Positions 1-7,700 of a stretch of 15,319 nucleotides of DNA are shown piece by piece (position 1 is the first letter of the stretch; every line of letters begins with the position of its first letter). Under the pieces are notes generated by a model. The model saw only the letters and a program-made list of their open reading frames with translations. It made no database searches and was not told the DNA's origin. The DNA comes from a bacterium (lineage in GTDB: Bacteria; Armatimonadota; HRBIN16). A program made the position numbers and the translations under genes. The stretch is from positions 1 to 15,319 of the forward strand of contig JANWXG010000035.1 in NCBI GenBank assembly GCA_025057335.1, given 5' to 3'.

Positions 1-2872
1 GAAGCAGGTAGCTGCCTGCGGGCAATGCTACGCCTGCGTTGTCCCGCCCGTTCCACACCGCTGTGTGCAGACCCGCTGCACGCGTGCCCTGCGCGAGGGT
101 TGCCCGGGTTCGCCCTGCGGCGTCCACTAGACTAATCCGCACCTGTGCCTCCGCACTCAGCGCGTAGTCGATGCTATATGAACCGCCACGCCCCGGACGC
201 ACGCGCACCGACGAGATGCGCAGCGCATGCAGCGTGCTCGGCTCTGCAATCAGCAGGAACGAGCGAGTTGCTACGCCACCCGGGTTGTAAGTGTAACTGC
301 CTGAAGGACGCACTGGTAAGCGGTGTCCCGTGTGTTGGTCTACCAGTGCTAGGCGAATGTCCTTGGGCAGCGACGGCAGCGCCTGCCAGCTCAGTGTGAC
401 GGGCTGTTCGGTCTGGTCGGTTTCCACTTCCAGCTGCCACACATGCCGACGGCTGGCAGCCGAGCGCATGTCTTGCACATACTTGCCTGCGTGCTGTGCC
501 CACTCACTGTTCACTACATGCACGCTTACGTAGGGGCTCAGCGACGGAGGCTTTAGCACATCCTCATGCCCGTAACGGTCAGATGCGCTACGGCTTGCTC
601 CCACGATAGCCATTGCTGTAGCGCCTTTTCCTGCCGTCGCGCTGAAGCGAAGTTGCCAACCCTCTGCTGCCACCGAGATGCTAGAAGAGCGCGTTCCTAC
701 CGCCAGAGGCTGCACTATGAGCGTGCAGTCGGCAAACGCTCGCACCCAGAAGCCTTCCCATGCGCGTAGGATCCCCGCTGGAGCAGTTTGCCAGGAGTAG
801 CGTCCTCCTTCGTAGCGGTATAGATGCGGCAGCAGGATGCCGCGCTCTACCGCTTCCAGCAGCGACAGACGTGTCCCTGCGGCGGTTTCCACCTCGCATG
901 CGACCCAGGGCACGCTATGGGCGAAGGGGTTGCCAATCATGTTCCACCCCGCCCGCAACGGGATGCGGTAGGGTACCGCAGGCACTGGCTGTCCCTCGGT
1001 GTTCACTGGGGTGTCGATGTCTACGTCGATAAAGTAAGCCAGTCCAACAGGTGGTGTAGGAGCACCCCCTTCTGGTCCCACCGCCTCGGTGACTCCATCA
1101 AACGATGCCTCCGCATCGCGTGGGGTAAAGATGGGGCTATACTTCGCATAGCGCCCTTCCCTGGGAAGCCACCGATAAAGTCGGAAGCCGCTACCCATCC
1201 ATTGCTCTGCGGGCACTGACCTACTCGGCTGCCCTTCCTGAGACTGGAAGTAGGGGAAGGAGACCAGCGAACGCCCTGCCCGCAACACGTGCGGCACAAT
1301 CTGGAAAGTCAGTTCGTCTGTGCTGGTGATGTTGGGGTCGGTGCTGTTGCGCGCGGTAACTCGCACCGTGTGCGAACCAGGCGACAATCGGCGAACGATA
1401 CGGATGGTTGCCGTTCTGCCACTGGCGTCCGCCCTGTAGTTGGCGGCGACTTCCGATTCGGGTACTCGCTCGCCGTTGATGGTAATCGTCACAAGGCTCG
1501 GTGTAGTGTTCGTAACACTGAACTCCAGCACAGGTTTCAGAGTCTCTACCACCTGCCCTCGTACAGGCGACACGACTAGCGCAGAAGTGGCTACCCGCCG
1601 CAAGGCGCCATACACGTCCACGATGCCGTAGCCAAACTCATTGTTGGGCACGTTACGCCCGTCCGCCATGGCGGTCTCTTGTAGTAGCCTTTTCACTTCA
1701 CGAGCGGGCACCCCTTGTGACAGCAACAGCGCCACCGCCCCCGACACGTGAGGTGCAGCGAATGAGGTGCCGTCGTAGTAGTCATAGGTGCTATTGACGA
1801 CCGTGCTCAGGATGCCATCGCGCGGGTTGCCTGTCTCCAGAGAGTTGCCTCCTGGCGCCGCTACCGTGGTGTAGGGGCGTGCGCTGGAGTAGATAGCGCG
1901 CTCTCGTCGCGGTCCAACGGCAGCCACTGCTAGCACCAGGTCACTGATGCTAGCGACATTCGCAGGGGTAATTGGTGGGTTTCCCTCCTGGTAGGAGTTG
2001 CCTGCTCCACACACCACGACAATGCCTTGTTGTGTTGCTTCCAGTACCAACCTCACGAAGGGGTCGTTAGGGTCGGGGCGGTCGCTATCATCTGCTCCGC
2101 CGACGCTCAGGTTAATCACTTGCACCCGACGGTCAATCGCCAGGCGCATGCCTCGTAGTAAGCCGTCCGCACTGGGCGCGCTGATGTTTGAGTCAAGGGC
2201 CACTTTGATAGGTAGCACCCTCACCCCTTCCCACGTCACGCCTGCCACGCCGAGGCTGTTGTTCGTGACAGCGGCGATAATGCCTGTTGCATGCGTCCCG
2301 TGTGATACGAAGGGGTCGTTCACGTTGGGCGGGTTCGGGTCGTCGTCTTGGTCAGCAGTGTCTCTACCGGGAAGCAGGCGTCCCTGCAGGTCGGGGTGAG
2401 TGGTCTGTACCCCGGAGTCCAACACCGCCACTACCACTCCCTCCCTGCCTTTCTGCAGGCTCCACGCGCGCGGCATGTTGATCATTTCTAGCCCCCACTG
2501 TTCGCCGTAGCGGATGTCGTTGGGGCGCACTTCTACCTGCAAGAAGCGGTAGATGCGGTTGGGCGCCGCATAGTCGAGCAGCCCACTGGCACGCAACCGT
2601 TCAGCGGTCGCTTGGGTCTGCTCCGCGTCCACCTTACCCTCGCGCACTCCCGACAGAATGAGGTGATAAATGCCGGGCGTGCCCACGTCGCGAATCTCTG
2701 CGACGCCCTCCTGCTGTGCGATCTGCTGCAGCTGGGCGAAGCTAGTGGTAGGCTTCAGTACTACGATGAGTTCCCCTGTGCGGAAGGGGAAAGCCACCTG
2801 CTGGGCGTGAACGCCCGCCATCGCGAGCAACACCCCTAACCACACAGCAACCATCCGCGCGCGCATTCTCAT
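1..2872 (-). CDS. Exported S8 (subtilisin-like) serine protease, 3' end cut by window edge
   Basis: Minus-strand reading frame open from an ATG at 2872 to the left edge (957 codons, no stop), so the C-terminus is missing. It starts with a signal peptide (MRMRARMVAVWLGVLLAMAG, cleavage near AHA-QQ). A fervidolysin-like prodomain follows (about residues 25-130), ending in a PND..YGEQWGLE motif. The catalytic domain spans about 135-410 with the full triad: Asp152 (VAVLDSGVQTTHPD), His191 (SHGTHATGIIAA), Ser370 (GTSFAAPHVSGA) and oxyanion Asn292 (GAGNS). An Ig-like segment covers about 415-525. From about residue 530 a C-terminal module homologous to that of the propeller protein upstream ends in a FlgD-Ig-like domain (WNGRDNAGVALPAGSYLL), so only about 20 residues are probably missing. 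The start is set by GGAGGT at 2881-2886, 8 nt upstream; an internal ATG at 2866 is less well placed. It is third in the exported-protein operon, 41 nt after the preceding stop. The protease call is firm; substrate and final location are unknown. Confidence 0.93.
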   Translation of the reverse strand, partial: MRMRARMVAVWLGVLLAMAGVHAQQVAFPFRTGELIVVLKPTTSFAQLQQIAQQEGVAEIRDVGTPGIYHLILSGVREGKVDAEQTQATAERLRASGLLDYAAPNRIYRFLQVEVRPNDIRYGEQWGLEMINMPRAWSLQKGREGVVVAVLDSGVQTTHPDLQGRLLPGRDTADQDDDPNPPNVNDPFVSHGTHATGIIAAVTNNSLGVAGVTWEGVRVLPIKVALDSNISAPSADGLLRGMRLAIDRRVQVINLSVGGADDSDRPDPNDPFVRLVLEATQQGIVVVCGAGNSYQEGNPPITPANVASISDLVLAVAAVGPRRERAIYSSARPYTTVAAPGGNSLETGNPRDGILSTVVNSTYDYYDGTSFAAPHVSGAVALLLSQGVPAREVKRLLQETAMADGRNVPNNEFGYGIVDVYGALRRVATSALVVSPVRGQVVETLKPVLEFSVTNTTPSLVTITINGERVPESEVAANYRADASGRTATIRIVRRLSPGSHTVRVTARNSTDPNITSTDELTFQIVPHVLRAGRSLVSFPYFQSQEGQPSRSVPAEQWMGSGFRLYRWLPREGRYAKYSPIFTPRDAEASFDGVTEAVGPEGGAPTPPVGLAYFIDVDIDTPVNTEGQPVPAVPYRIPLRAGWNMIGNPFAHSVPWVACEVETAAGTRLSLLEAVERGILLPHLYRYEGGRYSWQTAPAGILRAWEGFWVRAFADCTLIVQPLAVGTRSSSISVAAEGWQLRFSATAGKGATAMAIVGASRSASDRYGHEDVLKPPSLSPYVSVHVVNSEWAQHAGKYVQDMRSAASRRHVWQLEVETDQTEQPVTLSWQALPSLPKDIRLALVDQHTGHRLPVRPSGSYTYNPGGVATRSFLLIAEPSTLHALRISSVRVRPGRGGSYSIDYALSAEAQVRISLVDAAGRTRATLAQGTRAAGLHTAVWNGRDNAGVALPAGSYLL

Positions 2873-2880
2873 CCTTTCAC

Positions 2881-2886
2881 ACCTCC
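2881..2886 (-). promoter_or_regulatory. Ribosome binding site of the S8 protease gene
   Basis: GGAGGT on the minus strand, 8 nt before the ATG at 2872. It favours that start over the second ATG six bases further in. Confidence 0.7.
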
Positions 2887-2913
2887 ATTTGGTCTACAGC
2901 CTGCTGCCCCGAG

Positions 2914-4692
2914 TTATAGCCCTGGCGGGGGCGGCGGGGTAACTGGCGCGGTGAACGAGAACGGCTCCGTGCTCCAGATGTAGCGGTATCCCGCACCATC
3001 GGGAAGGGGACCCGGGTTGTCCCCGACATTGCGCGCTCCCGCGCGCCAGTATAGACGCTGTTCGGGACGGAACTTACCACTTAGGTTCACGTTGCGAATC
3101 ACCACCGTCGCGCCTGCAGGGAAGGACACTTCATCTGTATAGAACGAGCGCGACTTGTCTCGGAAGGTGGGGTCGGTAGACACTTCCACGCGATACGCCT
3201 GTGCCCCGGGCACCGCTTGGAACTCGAATGTCACCGCCGTCAGGTCCACGTCCTCACGACCGTTGGCAGGCTGCAGCAGTTGCGGAGGCGTTAGCGGCGT
3301 CGCCTGTCCCGTGAAGGTTCGATCGCTCTCGCGATAGGTCGCCTCCTGCTGGTCCGGCTGTCCACCACCCGGCTGCCCAACAAATGGCGACACAAAGCGG
3401 TAAATCAACGTAATCGCGTAGCGGTACGACTGACCAGGGGTGATGCCAGGGACATCTTCTTCTTCCTCTAGGTCAGGCGAGTCCACCTCCTGACCGGGTT
3501 CTATCTGCACATAGTTGACGGTACGGGGGATGTTTGTGTCATACGCTTCAGTCATGCTTCGCTCGGCGGTCAACACAGGCACACGTGGTCGGGTAGGGTC
3601 GCCCGGGTCACGATAGATTTGGTAGAGAACACGGTCGTTGTTGCTCTGCGCGAAGACACTGTGTCTCCATGAAATCTTCACCGCAGGCACGCCCTGGTAG
3701 ATGCAAGCCTCCGCTTTGGGGGTGCCCTCTCCAACATGCACTCCTGGGTTCCCTCCCTTGCCTACCTGCAGTGCACCGAAGATAAGCCCTGCCACCACCA
3801 AGAGCTTTCCCAAATTACTCAGCCCTGCCGACTTAGGCTTGGCTCGGGGCTCCGCCATCTTGACTTTCCCACCAACCACTTGCACAACGGGCAGCTTGAA
3901 CACGGCGCGCGCTCGGTCCTCGGGCTGAATGCCTAGGGTGCTGCTAAGGATTTTCGCGGTTGACTCGCTCGCGCTAGGACGGGTGACGCGGATGCGTCCC
4001 ACAACCTCCTTTCCACGCAGTACAATCATCTCCATTCCCGCCTTTAGCCCGTGGCGAGTACCTCGATTCAGCACCACTTCATCTTCGCCCAAGGTGTTGA
4101 GCACTGTCGCCTCGGGGATGGTGTATGCGGCGATAGTCTTCACCGCCTCGAGCGCAGCGTTGCTGATTGCCTCTCGGATCAGCTGGTCGTCATCCGCCAC
4201 GAAGCCGATGCGCGGGTTGCTGCGTCCTGTAACGGCAGCACCATTGACATCCTCTCCCGAAGCGACATCGGTCACCCGCACTAGTATAGTGACCCGTGCT
4301 GTGCGAGGCGACCCGTCCACAGAGACCGCCACCACCTCTCCGGAGACAATGGAGTCTACTGCCAGCGTTGTGCCTAGCTTGATAATCCCCAGACGGTCCA
4401 GAATAGGATCGAGGGACAGCTCTTGCAAGGCATCTTGCACCTGTGAACGGGCGATGACGTTGAACCCAGCACGCGACATCTCCAGCGCCACGGCATCTGT
4501 GGCAGCACGACTGAGCAGCGCCTGCTGCAACCCAGGCCGCACCAGAAAATCCACTACCGCCACAGTGCCCCGCGCCGGTTGCTGTGCGACAGCAGGCAAT
4601 GTCGTCACAGACACGAGCCCGGGCATCACCATCGCTACGGTGAGCACCCAGCTCAACGCACGAGCGATTAACCCTTTGCGGAAGCGTTTCAC
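2914..4692 (-). CDS. Exported CsgG/FlgT-like protein with internal hydrophobic segment and fibronectin-like C-terminus
   Basis: 592 residues from a GTG start (GAGGGGG stretch about 11 nt upstream) to TAA. Residues 1-37 form a signal peptide with a basic n-region (MKRFRKGLIAR), a hydrophobic core and an AVA-QQ cleavage site. No lipobox is visible. Residues about 42-185 (VAVVDFLVRPGLQQAL...VDSIVSGEVVAV) look like the CsgG/TolB-N/LpoB-type fold of envelope proteins. Residues about 196-255 (VVLNRGTRHGLKAGMEMIVLRG) resemble the FlgT C-terminal SH3-like domain. A hydrophobic run (LGKLLVVAGLIFGALQVG, about 288-306) could be a membrane span or glycine-rich hairpin. Residues about 335-450 and 467-585 look like fibronectin-III-type beta domains (AYRVEVSTDPTF), separated by a Glu-rich linker and ending in a proline run. 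It lies 78 nt after the propeller gene and 41 nt before the protease, presumably in one transcript. Family resemblance is by eye; the function (pore, scaffold or anchor) is unknown. Confidence 0.85.
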   Translation of the reverse strand: MKRFRKGLIARALSWVLTVAMVMPGLVSVTTLPAVAQQPARGTVAVVDFLVRPGLQQALLSRAATDAVALEMSRAGFNVIARSQVQDALQELSLDPILDRLGIIKLGTTLAVDSIVSGEVVAVSVDGSPRTARVTILVRVTDVASGEDVNGAAVTGRSNPRIGFVADDDQLIREAISNAALEAVKTIAAYTIPEATVLNTLGEDEVVLNRGTRHGLKAGMEMIVLRGKEVVGRIRVTRPSASESTAKILSSTLGIQPEDRARAVFKLPVVQVVGGKVKMAEPRAKPKSAGLSNLGKLLVVAGLIFGALQVGKGGNPGVHVGEGTPKAEACIYQGVPAVKISWRHSVFAQSNNDRVLYQIYRDPGDPTRPRVPVLTAERSMTEAYDTNIPRTVNYVQIEPGQEVDSPDLEEEEDVPGITPGQSYRYAITLIYRFVSPFVGQPGGGQPDQQEATYRESDRTFTGQATPLTPPQLLQPANGREDVDLTAVTFEFQAVPGAQAYRVEVSTDPTFRDKSRSFYTDEVSFPAGATVVIRNVNLSGKFRPEQRLYWRAGARNVGDNPGPLPDGAGYRYIWSTEPFSFTAPVTPPPPPGL

Positions 4693-4770
4693 CTTTACCG
4701 ATTCCCCCTCTTCGTTCGTTTCGTGGTCGATATATGCATCCCCTTGGTCAGGGACGTGGTTCCCTTTTGG

Positions 4771-7700
4771 TTATCGCGTGAGCACGACGGGCACCACGCT
4801 GCGCACCGATTGTCCGTCCGCGCTGGTCGCTCGTATCTCCACGGTGTAGGCGCCTGCAGGCAGGGATACGCCGTGACGGTCACGTCCGTCCCAGGTCACC
4901 GAATGGATGCCTGCAGAGCGTGTGTTCTGGGTGAGCAGCTCTCGCACGGGTTGTCCGTTGCGCAGCACGGTGACGCTGACCGCGGCTTCGCCGCTGAGCG
5001 TGAAGGAGATAGTGCGGCTGCTGCCCCGGCTGATGACGCTCACGTTGCTGATGCGCAGGCTGGTCGTTTGCGCATCTTGCACCTCCACGCGGAAGGAGCG
5101 AGTAGTGATGCCCTCTCCGCTGCGGAAGGTGTAGGCAGACAGGGTGCGCAGGGTGCGTCGCTGTCCTGTTGCCTCATCCACCAGCACGAGCTGTAGGTGG
5201 CGGGGTACGCGCGTCACGTTCGGGAAGCGCAGGATGACATCTGCACTGGCGACGTTGGTCGTGACGGTGAAGCGCCAGACCTGTCCTGCCGCCCGCGAGC
5301 GCACATCTACAGCGTACTGCCCAGCATACTCACCCCACTCTGGATGCTCAAACGCCACCTGCACGACCGGAACGCCCTCCAGTAGCGGGGGACGCTCCAC
5401 GTCTAGAGCGTCGAAACCGTCGGAAGCGCGATTGGACACGCCAAAGTAGTTGCTGCTATCCACCACGCCTCCTGCAGTCGCAACGACCTGCACTAGCCAT
5501 CCATCTACCTGAACAGGCAGAGCGGCACGAGTGGACGCACTTCGGCTGCGTGTCGTGGGGTCAATCAACAGGGTAACCGCCCGATTGGCGCGCACCCAAT
5601 AACCCTGCCAAGGACGCAGCTCGTTGCTCAGCACGTATTGACCGCTGACGTATGTCCACAGCCCACTGCGCAGGATGCCGCGCGCGATGGCGTCCTGAAC
5701 GCTGAGCACGTTCGTGCCGTCCTGTACCTTCATGTCTAGCCAGCGCAGGGTGAAGTTAAACGGCGTGCCAATCAAGTTCCAGCCTGGCGTCAGCGGGATA
5801 TCGTACGGGGTATCCTGCGGTGCGCTGTCCCCCTCTTCAGTAATCACCGCCGACCTATTCAAGTTCAGGAAGTAGCCTCGCCCTAGCCTTAGCCTGTCGG
5901 CAGGCGGATTGGGATATGTAACATATCTTCCTAGAGACCAGATGAACAGCCGGAGGTCGCCCTCGGAGACGTTCAGCACCTCGGACGCCCGCTTGGTCGG
6001 GTAGTCAAAAGGCACCGATATCAGGCTTAGCCCTGCCGCAAAGACACGCAGCGGCTTAAGCGTGAAGTTCACGCTTCTGGTCTCTCGCTCCGATACTACC
6101 GTCACGGTGCGCGACTCGGGGTCGGACGTAAAGCCACGCTTGCGCACGCGCACCGTGTATTCGCCCGCGTCCACTCCCGTGATGCGCCAGTTGTAAGTGT
6201 AGCCGTCCTCGGTGCGCGCTACTTCGGTCGTCGTGCGGTAGGTCTTATTGCTAGAGACCACCTCCACCTCGACGCCCTCCTCGGGGCGCTGGTCACCCTG
6301 CCGAATGACCAGACCTGAGATGCTGCCCGGCGGCACTGGCTCTAGCTGGAAGTTCTCGGTAATCGTCTGTGTGGATTGTACGGTGATGGTTCTTGTCTGC
6401 GACGCGAAGCCCGCTGCGGAGGCAGTCGCCTCGTAGGTTCCCGCGTCGACGCCTGTGATAGTATACTGTCCGCTCTCGTTGGTCACTGCAGAGGCGACCT
6501 CACGTCCCGCCTGCCGTACCACAACGCGCGCTCCAGCAATTCCCTCTCCCGTGCGGGCGTTCGTGACCGTTCCTGTCACGTTGCCCGGCGCGGGCTTCAG
6601 GCGGAAGTTTTGTGTGACCTCGGTCGCCGGTGGCACGCTTACGCGCACGGGCTGCGGCGGCTGGTCGGGCGAGAAGCCCTCCTTCTCCGCTGTGACATCG
6701 TAGCCTCCGCCATCCTCCACGCGGCTGGTGGGAATGCGCGCGATAACGTAGAAGCCTTGTGCGTCAGTGGTTGCGCTGTACTCCTGTCCCGTGACAACCT
6801 CTTTCGCCTTCACGGTGGCGCCCTGGATGGGCGTCGTGCCGTCGGGATAGGTCACCCGTCCGCGTAGGGTACCCGGTTCGGCTTCGGTCAGCAAGATATT
6901 GACCTCGCTTGTCTCTCCACCATGCACAGCAATCAGATTGACTTTCTGCGTGACGTAGCCGGGGTATGTCACCCGCACCTCGTACACAGCAGGGTCTAAC
7001 CCGTTAATGATGAACGTGCCATCTGCTCTCGTGAGGGCTGTGCCAAACTGTGGACCGACACGCGGCTGATAGGTTGCCCCAAATCGCAATCGCACCAGCG
7101 CACCTTTTGCTGGCACATTGCCATCCACAGTACGCACAGTACCGCGCACACTGCCTGTGCGCAACCAGCACACGATGTTGTGCATCAGCTTCTGGGCGAC
7201 GTTGCGACCGTATGCTACGTTATTCAGCGTGTAGTAGCGTCGGTTCAACCCTTCATGCCCGAAGCTGGCATACACAACCTTCCCACCGGTATTCGGGTCG
7301 CCCCAGTAGATGAGCCCCTGCACTCCGTCCTCAAAGGTGAGCTCGGTGCGTGCGGGCGCAATCGGGTTGACGCCGTCAATGAACCGCTGGTTGGGCGCGG
7401 CGTCTCTGAAGTACGGATTGTTCGTATCGGGGCCCGGCGATATCTGGAAGCCGCCTGCCACTGGCGGGTCGTAAACGATATTGTTAGTCTGTAGCTGGTA
7501 GTAGGAGTGCTCATCCCAGGGCGCTCGGGAGAAGGGGTTCTCCCCACTGTTGCCGCCCGAGAGCGTATCGCGCTGGAAGAAGTCGAGCGACGGAGGCTCG
7601 TCGTTCAGGTATTGTGCCTTCAGCACGTTGGTGACGAAGGCGTTCGCCTGCAAGCCGTTCAGCGTGAGCGCCCAGGCGACATCCTGCCCTGTCACATACA

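Noticed and set aside
4693..4770. AGGGA-N6-TCCCT hairpin between the propeller gene and the CsgG/FlgT-like gene as a terminator
   Set aside because: Stem is only 5 bp and no U-tract follows; more likely a minor mRNA structure within the operon.
3929..4849. Long plus-strand open frame (306 codons) opposite the CsgG/FlgT-like gene
   Set aside because: Its translation is Ser/Thr/Arg-rich without domains and mirrors the codon pattern of the real minus-strand gene; it also crosses the gap into the next gene.
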